A stretch of DNA of 64,000 bases from Diphasiastrum complanatum (lineage: Eukaryota > Streptophyta > Lycopodiopsida > Lycopodiales > Lycopodiaceae), in the NCBI GenBank assembly GCA_029204225.1, contig CM055107.1, positions 23,206,678 to 23,270,677 on the forward strand, written 5' to 3'. Under the pieces are notes generated by a model that worked only from the letters and a program-made list of their open reading frames with translations, was not told where the DNA came from and searched no databases. Every line of letters begins with the position of its first letter. Position 1 is the stretch's first letter. This document shows, piece after piece, positions 43,601 through 58,436 of this stretch. A program made the position numbers and the translations under genes.

Positions 43601-46574
43601 AACAAGTAACTTATCCAAGCAAAAGTGCAGCCAAGAACAAACATCTTCAACATTAACAATTAAACATTTTCTTCTGTGATTCAACATTTTGATTTTCGTT
43701 GTTAAGCCAACAATATTCGAAGTGCAAAGCACTCTTTTCAACTTCCAAAGCTTTGCATCCAGGGTCCTTTAGTTTATTGCTAAACATATCTCAAATTAGC
43801 TTATCAAGATGAGACTTCAAATCTTCCAGATCAATTCTGACGTATAATGTCATGAAGTCATAAGTTCAAAGAAACAAAGGGTGTTTTTTCACTTCTATCG
43901 TATGCATTGAAAAACTTTATTATTTCTATGAAACCAATGGAATCATTTGAAATCCAACTAGAATCTACAAGAACATCTGCATCTCTAAGTAAGTTCATCC
44001 AAAGTTCATAAACAGAACGAAGTTACTTAGCCCCTTAGAAAGGTCCGTTACCATGGTCTTACAAGCTGTTGCAATAAACCTAGGTCTTTTGGGAACATTA
44101 CAAAACTTCCACAGTGCACACAACGCACGAAAAGGGAAGATTTGGGTATCTATTAAGTTCAGAAGAATGCAAAAGAATGTATACTTTCCTATTATACTCG
44201 TACTAGAAAGAGAACATATATTATGAGTTCCCACTAGAGAATGAACTTCATTCAATAATGATTCCAAATAGAACTTTTGGAAAATATATATGAATTTGTT
44301 TGAGCAATTACCACATAGGAAATGACAAAACATCTAAGGAACTTACGAAGAAGAACTTCCTCCTCCATAGAAATTGAAGTATGAGTGTTGGAAGATGGAA
44401 GAGATAAGACCTTTTTTAAAGTCAAAGTCAAATGATCTAGAACTTTGGCTCTCCATTCTAATAAAAAAACAATGGACTCCAAAAGATTCTTCAATATGGT
44501 AAATGAACGTATTGAAAGTCTTCAGTAGCTATCTGGTTGTCATTTGCTCTGGTTTTCAGTAAATGTTAATCCTACAGTTTGGGCTATCAACTGTATGGAT
44601 GATGATCACTTTTGCAATCGTTTCACTAGAGATATGAGTGCAATGTGCATACAGTTGGGGGCATAAATATTGGGCCCTTCTCGGCGCGCATTTGGACGCC
44701 ATTTTTATCTTAGGGGGGCAGTAGCATTTTTATCTACAGTGTCTATATAGCAGGAAGCTCTAGGGGGTTCAGGGGGTGGTAGTCCCCCGAGAAACAAAAG
44801 CTTCGGGGGGGGGGGGGGGGGGGGGGGTAGCTCCCCGAGAAACAGGGGGTCCGGGGAGCGGTAGCTCCCCGGTGGGGGGTTTGGAGGGCAACGCCCCTGG
44901 CGGGGTCCGGGGGGGTCCGGGGGCTGCCCGGCCCCGACGGTAAGGCCTCTTCATTATTTGGCCTTCCAACTCCCTGAGTAAAAACACACTTTTTGGTGTT
45001 TCGCACCCGAAACAATCGGCAAACTACACAGTCATAATGCTCTCAATCAGAGCTTTCATCTGATACTTATATTGCCTAAAAAATTTCAAAAAAAAAAAAA
45101 CAATTCTGCACAATTCTGGGAAAATCCCGAAATGCATTTCGGAATCGCGATTCTGATCGCGATTCAGAATCGCGGTGCATCTATGTGCACAAGCACATTC
45201 CGTCATTGCATTATCAGTGAAGAGATCTATCCTTCCTCATATTAGATCATGCAAGACTTCCAAAAGTGCTTGGGAGACTCTTGCCAAGATGTTTCAAGTA
45301 AAGAATGCGACAAAAGTGGTAATCTTCAAAATCAACTTTCTATCTTGAAGATGCAAGAAGGTGATTTGCTTACAAACCACTTGACGAAGATCAAGGATCT
45401 TCGAGAGGAGCTTCTTAGTATTGATGAGGTGATTGAAAACTCACAATTTGTATCTATTACTCTCAACTCTCTTCCTAATTCTTACCTTACATTTGTGTCA
45501 TCATTGAGCATTTCTCTTAGGGGACAGCAAATCTCCTTCGGCGAACTTGTTGGCTTACTTCTTCAAAAAGAGCAAACAAGGATCAACTTTGGTGAACAAG
45601 AAAATCAAGCTTTCTTTGCAAAAGGCAAAGGCAAAGGCAAGTGGAAAGGGAAGCCTTCTTTCAACACTTCTAAAGATGATCAAAAATCTAAGGAAGCTCA
45701 AGATCAAGGCTCCAAGAAGAAGGGTAAGTGCCACTATTGCAAGAAGTTTGGGCATCACATCAAAGAATGTAGGAAGAGACTTGCAAAGAAAAAAGAGAAA
45801 GGTAACGATACAAGTACTGCAATCACTACTTTGGAACAACAATTTGAAAAGGAGGATAATTTTTTCAATAATGATTATGCTTTTGTTACTAATAATCTCA
45901 TCTCTCCTAAAGACGATATTTCTGCCAACTTCAAATCTTGCTGGTTTTTCAGCAGAAAATAGCTCATCTTTAGCTTTACAAGTTGCTGTTTTTTCATTTA
46001 TTGACTCATGATGTGTCGCTCTGATGGTACGCGAGATGTTCATATTACGGAGAGATCTATAGGGGACATCCCAGCATTTTACCTCACAGCCATTGATTAC
46101 TTCCTTCTTTACTAAGCGGAGATGACATGATTTAGTGCATGAGGATGAGGATTATGACGACGACGAGGATGATAGCCGCTTACATGCCCACAAAGATCAG
46201 AGACAATGTACTTCCCACCATCACGTTATCACTAGGATCACCAGACATTCTACACAGAAATGTACTATTACACATGCTCATGCTCATAGACGACGCCAGC
46301 AGGCTCCAGTGCTTTTTCATGTTGCGGCTCGCATTACATCTTTCTACAGCATCAGCACAGCAGCAGCAGCTTCAGCACGGTCCTGACATCTTGACATGGA
46401 TACACAGGATTATTATGCACACATACTCTCACATACGTGTCTATTTTTAGTTTGTACTAGATGTTTTCTTTTTGCAGTTTTGAAGACGTTTTATACGCTC
46501 CCATGGTTACCACATACTTGACATGTACTTCATTAGTCTTATATGCCATTTGGCATGGAAAAGACATTAATAAA

Positions 46575-46636
<62 letters not shown>

Positions 46637-49600
46637 TGTCTAACATTTGCCTTTATACTCGAGTCAAGTGTATCACCGCCTGCTCTCATAGTCCTCAACA
46701 TAGGTGTCAACATTGTGCACCTTGACTATATGAGCCTTCCAAAAGATCCATCTCATTCAAACGATAAGCAATTCAACGGTGCACATTATCAACAAACTAA
46801 CATATCAATCATATGACATTATCACTACTGCATACACACCCAACCTGAAACTGCCTTCACACTTACATTATTTTTCATAATATGCAAGAATCCTTCTCTC
46901 ACTTCAATGTGCTCTTTTTAAACAAGCAATTGTTTCGAGGCAATCGTCGGCGAATGTAATCATCAATCTCCCAAGTGGCATCAAATGACAAAGTGGCAGC
47001 AGCTATGCCAAATAATTGAAAGTGTTCAAGATAATTTTAATTATTTCCTTCAACCGCACAAGTTATTAACTTACTCTACAGCTGCACTTACTCAGAAATT
47101 TAGAAGTACGAAATACAAAAAGGGGTCAAAAAACCAACAACAGAGAAAAGATATGCGATTGAAGAAAATGTAGAAGCAGCCTAAAGCTTAAACTGGTATG
47201 AGTTTCAAAGTTTTACCTTTCTAAGAATACCAGTCAGAATTTTATCAATCCTCACAACTTCCTTGTCATCCATCAACTTTTTCCCTTCCTCCCCAGTACT
47301 CCCTTCAACTTTCCCAGTGTCGCTTTCAGCATCTGTTCAACATGAAAGAACCCATTTTAAAGCTCTATCCTTCATATCAAAGCTACTTGAAAAGAGAAAT
47401 AAGTACCAAAGCATCAAGTCACCCTCGCAAGAAAATCTCTATGTGCCTCGTTAGTTGAACTTAGAACAGCAGCTTCAACAATGGATACTTTTCTACTAAT
47501 TAAGTCTGAGACTGGAGTAAAACTTCAGGCTGCATAGGGTGCAAAAACTTAATGATGTTATTGATGATTGAAGGAATACGTTCATGCTATATTTCTGACA
47601 AACCTTGAGGGTATCCTTTTGTGAATGTTCAAATGTTTAACTTATCAAAGGGCCACTGCTGTTTAATGGTACCCTTGGATGACTAATCCACAAAACATTG
47701 CATGGTTTTAATACAAAGTGATGTCTTTACGGGGAAGCAACTATTCGCTCTTTTGTAATTTTTTGGACATGCAACCAAACACCTTGAGATTCTTAAGAAT
47801 AAGCCTGTCCTCATCTACCCCCAAATAGATTAAATTTTCTTTCAAGACCTGTCATTGCATAGTCTTCTACACGTAACAGCATCCTTACCACACTTTGTCA
47901 CTATATTTAATGGTAAGTTGTGGAGACATTTTTTTATGTTCATGCTGACCAAACATCTCTTCAATAGATCTCTTACTTCAATTCAAACTCAATCTCTGCC
48001 CACTCACATTAAAACATCAATCTAGGTATCATAGGGTTCATTTGCTATTTCTATCCTACAAAAAGCACCAACCAGAAATTGAAAATCAGCAAGACAGACA
48101 AACAACAAATTTCAACAACATTGCCAAATATAGAAACATCATCCAGCAAGAACAATCTGTTGGGCTTCACATGACAGTTCATCATTGAAGTCCGCAAATA
48201 TCTTGTGAACCGATGTCATCTTCTCTACGGGAGCCTTTGTCACAGTCCAGATCATTTTCTCATCCAATTGTATTTGTTGGCAACAAACAAATGCATTACT
48301 GTTTTAAATGACAGCCAATTGCAAACTTTACATGGCATTATTGATATTATGCATACATGATGTTTTTTGAAATAGTCTGCAATGAAATGAGATATACTAC
48401 AAAAATAGGTTTCTTTGTGATGCAACTTAGCTAAATTGAATAATCCAAATATACATAACAATGATAGCATTTACCAATAGAAAATCAACAAGACCATACA
48501 AATGTAGATCAAAACCGTAATAACCAATTTCAATGAGTTAGGACCACAAATTCTCAATGTATTCATAATCAAAGAGAAGATTACATGAAATTTTGGATTA
48601 CAGGTCCGTTGTCCACTTAGCACTACTAGCAAAAAGTAGCAAAATGCAATAATCGACAAAACCAAAAAGGATGGTGATGCATATGCTATAGTATAGCTGC
48701 AGCCTGCTAGCAGCAGTGCTCTACTCAATGATGTCGTCGGCGATAAATACATGCTCGGTAGGCTGCTCAAATTCATCCTCCAAATCTCCCAAAGCAATGT
48801 CAGTGGGATCAGATGCACCACTTGTCCCTGGAATGTCAATTGGACACATACAGGAACATGGAGGGTTTGTTTGGACGACCACTTGAACGATTGGCTTCAC
48901 AGAGGGTATTGTGAGTGAAGTGGTGGGAATGACATGGATCATCCACACCTGAGCTACAGCGTCTAGCGATTAGGATCCTTTCACAGGGTTCTACAACCTC
49001 TCCATGCTAGAGAAATTGGAGTACCTTTTCCCTTATGCACACAAAGAAGAGAAACAGAGAAATTGGTTTTCACCCATTTCAATCTTCGGTTGTTATAAAA
49101 AATGAGAAATCATGAATTCCAAAAACTTGAACTCAAACAAAGTGGCTTGGAGGCAGAAGGTGATGTAGATAGATTCATTGGTTTGGAAGCTGAGAGAGAG
49201 GAAGATCAAGACTTGGCTTGCTCAACTTTCCCTCTAGTGTACCTTTCCAAAATTGTCATCCATCCAGTTGTGACTTCTGCAACACTCTCTTGCCCCATCC
49301 CCAACCATTGTGGATGCAACACATACCCAGTTGCATGGAGAGGTGAGTGCATCATATTCCAACGTTCCATACAAAATTCCTCAATATTATGACATCATGA
49401 TGGGTCAATTACATCACATGCTCTAATACCCTCCACCGTACGATCCATCAACTCATAAATGAATCCCATGGTATATGTATATGTATATGTATATGCAAAC
49501 CTTGTTTCGCTGGGTTTCAGTAGTTCATGGGTGCTGAATTTATGAAAGAGTGCAGGTACTATTGATCGAGAGGTGATGAATATAACAATCTTTCGTGCTA

Positions 49601-52600
49601 TTTGCAAAACAGGTTCAATTCAATCCAAGCGTCCAATATCCTCGAATAACAAGTCCAAGCAGTGACGTGTGCAACGCGTGAAAAATATCTTAGGATACTC
49701 CCTTTCTATCTAGTTAATAATATCTTGTTCTGATTTATAGCCTTAACCTGGCAATTAGTTCAAGTTTTGTATTATGTCGTTGTGCTAAGATATAGAGATC
49801 CACCTTGGGATCATAAAACCATTTGCTCCACATATGAAGCATCCAAGGCTAAGAGGTGGACACGCAAAAAATGCAAAGTGAACTACAAGGTGACCCTACA
49901 ATATAAAAGCACATTTGCTAAACAAGCATGGCTATCAGGTCGCAACTTGCCTAGCTGGAAATCTTCTTATGGCAGAGTACCCCTCCATTGTATGGACTCC
50001 ATGTGTCGCACACTCACTGGACCTCCTCCTGCATTCCATCGGGCGTCTACCTTGGGTCAGCTCCCTTGGGTCAGTGAGCTTCTCAGGAAGGCACTTGCGA
50101 TTGTGGACTTCATCACACGCAAGTGCCGCACCGCTACTCTTTCACATTCAGCAAGTAAGAGGCTACATATTTTAAGCTCATTCACAGTTCCGTTGCGCAC
50201 GCCAATAATTCCAGGGTTTAGGGCTGCGAATGCGTTTTGGTGTGTGGGTCTTATTTTGTTTTGCAATGCAGGCTGGATTTAAAAAAGCCTGCTTTGACCC
50301 GCTTCGCCTACCAGTTCATCATGCTCGAGCGGCTCCACCGGCTGAAGGGTGATTTGCGGCGCATGGCCACTTCGGCAGAGTTCACGGCCATGGGCTTGTC
50401 CTAGACCCCAGAGGGCCTGGCATTCCACGACATCCTCTTCATGGAGCCCTTCTGGTTTGATATGCAGCAGCGCTTTCGTGCTATAGCAGGCAATCAGTTT
50501 AATGACCTCAGGTTGCTTCGGCTATTCTCACGAATGATTGACTTGTGTGTGCTCTGCGAGGTGATCCAGAGGATGATCCTAATGCCGAGGAGCCTGCCCC
50601 CCTCCCTACTAACGTGCCATTGCCCTCCTCTTCTGATGACCACACATATGATTCAGACGAGACAGTCGACATCACAGGGGACGGTTTACGTGCCCCACCC
50701 ACTACTACCGCCACAGAGACCCTTGATGATGATCGTTGGGCAGAGGCTGCGAGAGAGGTAAAGGCTGTTGCTCAGAGACAAACCTTGACCTATGATGGCT
50801 CGCAGCGTGTTCGACAGCTCAGGGCATCACAGGCAGGCGGTTCCCAGAGTACCCCTCGTGGCAAAGGGAGACCCCCAGGCAAGAGTGTACCACAAAAGGT
50901 TCCTTCCGGCAGACCCAGAGGCAGACCAGCCAAGAGGGCAGGCACCGATGATTTTTCTAGTCATCTCTTGGCAAGCGTTGGCCCAGACTTGGAGGAGTCT
51001 CAGATGCCTCCAGACTCTCAGCCAGACTTTGCATTTGACACCCCTGCAGATGCATCTGGCATGCAGAGGGATGATTTGTTTAGTTTGGACATGAGATGTT
51101 GATACACATACAGCATCATGTACATTGGCAGCAGATGATATGTATATATTTTTTATAGTTTATTGGTGTCATGGCTAATTTATCATGGTTGGTTACAAAT
51201 GGTTTGCTCTGTGCAATTTGAATGGTTAGTTAGAAATGGTTTGCTCTATACAAGATGTGAGAGAGAGAGAGAGCGAGAGCGGACGTAGTATGGAAATTGT
51301 ATATGATGCACTTATTGTTTTACACTAGCACATTTTCATGTCTCTCATATCATTTGCTTCATGTAACCATTGAACATCTTTTTTTGTATCAAATTTAGTT
51401 TGCAGTTGCAGGAAATCAATCGTAAACCATCGCTTAGGCGCATCAAAACAATCACCCTAACAAAATCGCATCAACCCTACACCTAAACCCTAACCCCAAA
51501 CCCTGTCACAGAATGGCATCAACCCTAAACCCTAAACTCTAATGAAATGGCAACAACCTAAACCCTAACGAAATAGCATTAACCCCACACCCTAAACCCT
51601 AACAAATGGCACAGTTAACATAACACCAATTAAGAAGAATAATATTGCGAACCATATCAACATCTCAAGAAGGACCAGTTGTGAGTCCACTTCCAGAATC
51701 GCATAAGAACAAGCAAACGTATGTCAAAGCCTTTGTTGTGGTTGTTGAGTTGCAGAGTAACCAAACAAAAGGTCAACATTTTGCGTGTTTTGAGGTGCTT
51801 GTGTGGTGTGCATCCTCGATTCCATAGCTTGAGGAAAACAATTGTAACAAAACTGCTGCTCACAGTTTTAAACTCACAAAACATTTGGAATTGACTACTT
51901 GTGCATGTACCTTTTTCATGGAGAAGTAAAACTACAATTCTAGAGAAAGCTTCAGCAAAAGAACATTTTTGTTTGCTTGTTCTTATGCAATTCTAGAAGT
52001 GGAGACACAACTGGTCCTTCTTGAGATGTTGATCTTCCCAATTGAGAAGATGTTTCAGAGCCACCGTCATGCTCTGCAAAATTTCGACAGCGTATTGCAG
52101 CCAGGGTTTAGGGTTCAGGGTTGAGGGTTGAGGGTTGAAGTTGTAGCATAAGTAATTAGTAAGCTATTGAATTCATCTGGGGAGAAACCGATCTCATCAT
52201 ATAAGACATAATAGTGTGTAGGTCTTGTGGTTCCCTATAAAAAATGACACAGTTTTGCTTAGTAGTTCAAAGGATTGTTGAGGTCTCGCGATTAGGTCAT
52301 CATAACCAGATTAATCTCAATAGTCTCAAAATGGTGTTGATTGGGCCTATGCAAGAGAACTCTTCACTAAGGACAATGCCTTTGGTAAGGTTGAAAAGAA
52401 GGTTCAACATAAAGCCTCTTTTCGTAATAGGAACGTCTAAGGTTCTCTTGCAGAAGAAGAACTGGGAGATGAAGCTAGAGTCTGCACAAACCAGCTATGA
52501 CCTTGAAGATTCTGTGGCAAGCCTTTTGAAAAATGGTGTTGATTGGGCCTATGCAAGAGAACTCTTTACTAAGGACACTGCCTTTGGTAAGATTGAAAAG

Positions 52601-55600
52601 AAGGTGGCAAATTGTGGTGGCAAGGCAAGATCTGAACGTCTGTGAGAAGATCCAACCGTGGTCAGGTTGCGATCATGTGCGTGCCCAAGGAGCAGGCTTC
52701 GGTTTCCCTTCTGAGCTTTCTCGAAACTATAGCTCCTGGTTTTCTAATATTTGCTTGCGATCCGATCATCCCATTCTATTCTACTGCCGTTGTGAAAAAA
52801 TTCTTGTTTCCTTTCTGTGTTGTTGTAGGTTTTTTGAATTTGCATTGCTTGGATCATAAGGCTCTTTCATCTCATTTCCGAGCAGGTAAGTCATCATCAG
52901 TTTCTTATCATTTGCACTGCTTTCATTCTTGCAAGTGTAGTTTTTCATTGCCTCAATGTATTATTGGGAATCATACTGACGTTGGCCATTGAAAAACCAG
53001 GTGAGCCATGCGTAGCCTGCATGTCTTTCATTTAGTCTCATCCGCATTTCCTGACTGATATGCCTTATACATAGATGTGAAGGATAGATATTAGATTGCA
53101 AAGCGATTTCTTATGCTTGTGCTTTAAAACAATCAGAGGGCTAGAGAGACTTTTCTGCTTATTGTGATAGCTAGAGCGTTGCCTTCCATACACAAGGAGT
53201 TTTGTAGGATGATGTACAGAAACATTTTGCGGAAGGAAAAATGCCTTAGAATGTCGGTTTTCTGTATTTTTGTAGTTGAAGTTGATACAATATTCACATG
53301 TTTCATATCGGTTGGAGCGCATCGTTACATAGATCCATATTGTACGTATTGTAGTGAGCATTCATTTCTCCCAGAAACTTGTGGTCTTGAGAGCTTGTCA
53401 CTCTTCTGGTGAGCATTCACTTCTCTCAAAAATCTTCTGGTCTTGAGCTTGATCCTGTTTGCAATTACGTAGTTGTGCCAAAGATAGGACGCCCGATTTC
53501 GCACCTAGAAACCAAAACATGAGCAGGTTAATTTAGACAAAATTGTTTTTTTTTTCTCTATATCCCCCTTTGTTTTTTTTCTCTTGTTTCTCATGTGGAC
53601 AAGGCCTTCTACCTGAAGGTTGCAAGCCTTCCGGCTTGGAATCTTGCAACATGCTATGCCTTTCTGAACAAATTGCACCCTTCACTGCATTGCATTCTGA
53701 GAGGTAAATATGAAATAACATACCTAGTTAGAGATGAATCGGAACACAAGCAGATATCTGCCAAGACTATGCGGTAGTATAAATTGAAAAAGTCGATTTC
53801 ATCACACTTAAGATCTATGTTGCTGAAACCCTAAACCACATCTGAATAAAGCTCGTTGTTCTCGTCTAGAAACTAGTTCACATGGGAAAGCAAGAAAGCA
53901 TATCACGGATATGCCTGACACAGATGCTTGCTCTTCTTGCCAGAGAGAGAGAGAGAGATAGCGAGAGAGCGACAGAATTTTCTTGTCAAAATTACAAATT
54001 CTTTGCTCTTTCAAGCTCGTTTGGTGGTAATCTCAATTATGGGAGTCATGGGCAGTGCGTAGGTCTTTTGCAAATGTTTTGGGTGCCTTTTTTCATTTTT
54101 TTAAACCAAAGGGGGCAAGGGCAGGTATGTGCGAAATACCCCTGATAATTAATTCCCCAGGCGGGGGGGGGGGGGGGGGGGGGGGTGGGGTAGAGGGAGG
54201 AAAATAATTTTTAATTATTTTTGGGCATGTGGGAGCGAGCGGGGAGGGGCCTGTATTTTTATTTTATTTTTTGAAAAAAAAAATTGCGTCCAGGGTGGAC
54301 GCGCCCCTAGACGCGCATTCGGATGCACGTTCGCGCCCGGGGTCCGCTTCCTTAGGATCAATTCAACGAGCCTAACACTTGGAAATTATTTGTAGTTTAG
54401 TAATCATTACAAAAAATTGAAATAAATTAACCCCTTTTCTAAGTTGCTAACTTTTTATTTTATTTTATTGATTTTCGAACCCCTATAGGCTATATCTTTT
54501 CCATTTGAGCTTGGATTTCAACGCAATAAAAAGCAACATTCATCAGCTCAACAAGCTTGATATCGTAGAAGTCTCATATATAAAAATTTGACCTCTTCAA
54601 GAGCTCTTTATGTTTGCTCTTACTGAAAATCCTCAAACAATGTCAATAAAAATTTGACCTCTTCAAACAATGTCATCGTTCCTATTGACATTGAACCTTG
54701 TCAAATTTGATTTTCAAATGATTTCAAAATTCATTTCAGGCCTACAATTCACAGATTTTAAAATCAGTCTTTCAAAATCATTTCAAATCGATTGGGATTG
54801 TGAACCGGAAGACGACAATCAAATATATTGTGATGATAGTTTTGAAAATGACATAGAAGGTTATTGGGATCAAGGTGAGCATTACACTAAAGATTGTGAC
54901 CAAGGTGACGACTTTGCTAATGACTATCAATATCAGGACAATAAAAAAAATTCTCAGCTTGACCATTTTTGGCTTTCTCTCTCTACCCGAGTATTGGTAC
55001 TTGGATTCTCTCTCTACCCGAGAGCAAGGCTGTTTTGCACTTAATTTTTTTCATCTCAAATCTCCACACGTGTGAATGTACTTTGGAGAGTGATATATGC
55101 ATGTTTCATTGTGCTCTTGCCTTAGATTTGTAAGATAGATTTTGGAATTCAATCTATGCTTGATCTATTGTGCAATCACCCACATCTTAGGAGATCAATT
55201 GGTGGTTGGACTAAAGATGATGCAGCTGAACCAATCAATGTGGAAATCCAGGTCAAATCAATCCCAAAATGGTACTGAAGACCAGTCCGAAGCAATGAGC
55301 GTGGATGAGCAAAGACTTTTAGGATCATCTTTCCAAATCCGGCCATAAATGTTACGATTTAGCCATCAAGTGCAAAGCCCTTCGGCAATGGTTATTTACG
55401 ATTTCCTTATTTCATATCGGAATATTGCATGAAAAATGTCAAAGTGCAAACAATTGCACTACACAGGGTTAGGCCAATTATTGGATACGATCATTACCAG
55501 GCCATTAAATATTGACTTAAGCACATTAAAACGTAGTATAGGATTTAAACTTCGGAAAAATAAGACATTTAAAAATTCCCCCCCTCCATTTCTCTTCCCT

Positions 55601-58358
55601 CCCACCAAAACTCGATGAGGTTGCTATCTACCAAGATGCACAAATGGACCATCTATCTGAGCAACGCATGGACACAGATGGAGTGGAGTTGTCCATCGAG
55701 ATGGAGCGCAGCTGCATGTCAGGGCATGTTGCTTCCTGGCCTCTGCCTGAAATGATTTGTTTGCACCAAGAGGGTGCTAATATACTCCCTCAAATGAGCA
55801 CCGACTTGCTCCAAGATCTGATAGAACCAAACAACTGTTTCTAGCAGAAATCAGCCTCGGAACGTGTGATTCCCCATGAAAAATCTGCCCTTAGAGGATT
55901 CGAGCTCACTTGTTGATTTGATCTACAGCGGAGTGCAATTCTACCACTAATTAGTCAGGGAAATCCTGACCTTGGTTGCACTTACAGCAGGTTCAGCAGC
56001 GCTATCAGACTTTTGTTGATCGTCATCGCCGTCATGTTGAGTTTCAGGTTGGTGATATGGTTTACCTCCGATTACGCTTTGCACATCATCATTTTCTTCA
56101 GGGTCACGCTTCTACTGAGAAGCTTGCACCATGCTATTATGGGCCTTACTGTATCGTGGATCGCCTCAGCCCTGTTACGTACCGGTTACAATTGCCTGAT
56201 TCTACACGGGCCTGTGATATCTTTCATGTTAGCCTTTTACGAGCTACCATTGAGGATGATGCTCCTCGCGATCTCACATTTCCTACAGAGCCAGAGCTGT
56301 TCCCTTTTTTGCCAGCTGCCATCCATCAGGTTCGCCTTCAGTATAGTCGACGTCGCAAGCTGGTTCAGTTTGTAGTACAGTGGGATGGTTGTCCTCTTGA
56401 GGAGGCCACTTGGGAGCCTATTGATGTCTTTTATCATACACCATTATTGGCAGAGCAGGCTCGAGCCCTCATGACTTTAGTTCCCTCCTCTACTACAGAT
56501 GTCATTGTAGATGTTCCCTCTACTTCATGATTCGATTAGCTATGACTATTCTTTTATGTTTTGCTTGTAGTATTTGCTTAGTACTTGATTTACACAGTTA
56601 TGATACTTTTGGAGTATCTGTTGTGACGACTTATGTCCTCTCCATCAATATTTCCATTAGTTCGTGATTTTTCAGTATCTAGCATGCTTACCTTATTGTT
56701 CTAGATAGTCAATATGCTTGTTAGCCGGTGGAGGGCTTTGTTTTTCTACAGGGGAGAGTTATGGACTTGGCTCATTACATTCGTTGTGTCCATTCTTTTA
56801 TTCATGCATAAGCAGGCCTAAGGGCCCTTTTTTATTCATATACTGGCCTTGGGCCCTATTTGGTCATATTTTTAGGACTTGGTCACGTTGATTTGGAGTG
56901 GGGGTTTTCCTATTGGGAGGGCACACTATTTTCCCTCCAAATCCTTTTTTCCTCCCTTTTTTGAATCCTCTATTTGATTCAGGGAGAGGGTATATGTAGG
57001 GCAGCATTGTATTCCTTTATTCAGTTTATGATGATTGCTCCTCTTTAGCCTCCTTAAGCATTCTCTCTTCCTGCTTTCTAGCTTAAGTCCTGCTTTCTAG
57101 CAGAGCTAGTGAATCTTAGCTTGTAACTTGTTCCAAAATTCAGCCATAAAGCCATCCAAAAATGAAACAACAAAAAATTTGCTTTAGCTTCCAATGAAAG
57201 CCAACACAAGTATGTTTGATAGAGCCCCAATATATATCAAGATTACCTCAACAAATATGTCCAAATCTAATGCTGAATTTTGCCTTACTTTCAAGCGAAA
57301 AAAATCGCAAAGGTATTTTTTTTTCATAAAACCATGCAAATCTTGCAACAACTTGACCACAAATCGGAACCCAGTCCCAATTTCTAAAGTCCAATTTTGT
57401 GGAGCTAAAATTTCCAACTTGTTATAGAACCAGGTAGTTCACTCATATAGCAACAAGGGCTCTTATTAAAAACCTAAAAAATTAAAAAAATTTACTGAAT
57501 CCAAGCCTCCAACTTTTGCTCTACTCCCAAGAATAACAAAATCCCAATACTCAGAATTTTCTCAGATCCTTGGACTCCACGCGTGAGCTTTCAACCGATA
57601 CCCATTTCAAGACCACCAAGACCATAACCTAGGATGTCAGTTCCAAAGACACATAGGGAACATATGATGGACTAAACCAACCCAACCAAACCTAGATCGA
57701 AACCTAAATCAAACAGATCTAGCCCCCAAGCTGTAGACCAATAGTAATAGCTCATCATGAAGGACGGATGACAATCCAACATCATGTAGCAACTACTCCC
57801 CAGAGTCTGAAGGGAGGTCTATTGGGTATACTTATACCCTCCAAGGCTTCGCCTTAAATAGGAGTGAATTGTAACACCTCACTGGGACACACAAGCAACG
57901 TAGCTGGACCACATCAACCACTCCCCCATGAGTCACCACTAGTTCCATGCAAATCGACCATCAGGCCTCAAAACCCTTAATTATGACTTCAGTACCATGA
58001 GGGCCCCAACCCTTCATAGTCATAAATGATTTATAGCTCAAAATAAGCTTACTGAACTCCTTAGGGGACATCAATCTGAGATCAGTTCAATCGTGGGCAT
58101 AACATACTTCCCCCTTTAATCAAGTTCTAACCTCATAACTTGAACCTTTTGCCAAATCAGGGTTGCTCAGCACTTGCATCCACTTGAATTCTTCACTAAC
58201 CCTACAAGTTGCTAAATAAAGACATTAGGCTCGTTTCAAGATTAGGTTATGGGACAAATGCAAAGCCCACATGTCAGTTCTAAGTCGGTAGGAACAGGCT
58301 CAATTGGCACATGCTGCTCAACCAACTTTAGGGTTTTTCTCATGGGCCAATCAAAACA

Positions 58359-58436
<78 letters not shown>

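Noticed and set aside
44743-45015. Proline/glycine-rich 90-codon minus frame
   Set aside because: Produced by the poly-G run and GC-rich repeats. No conserved motif.
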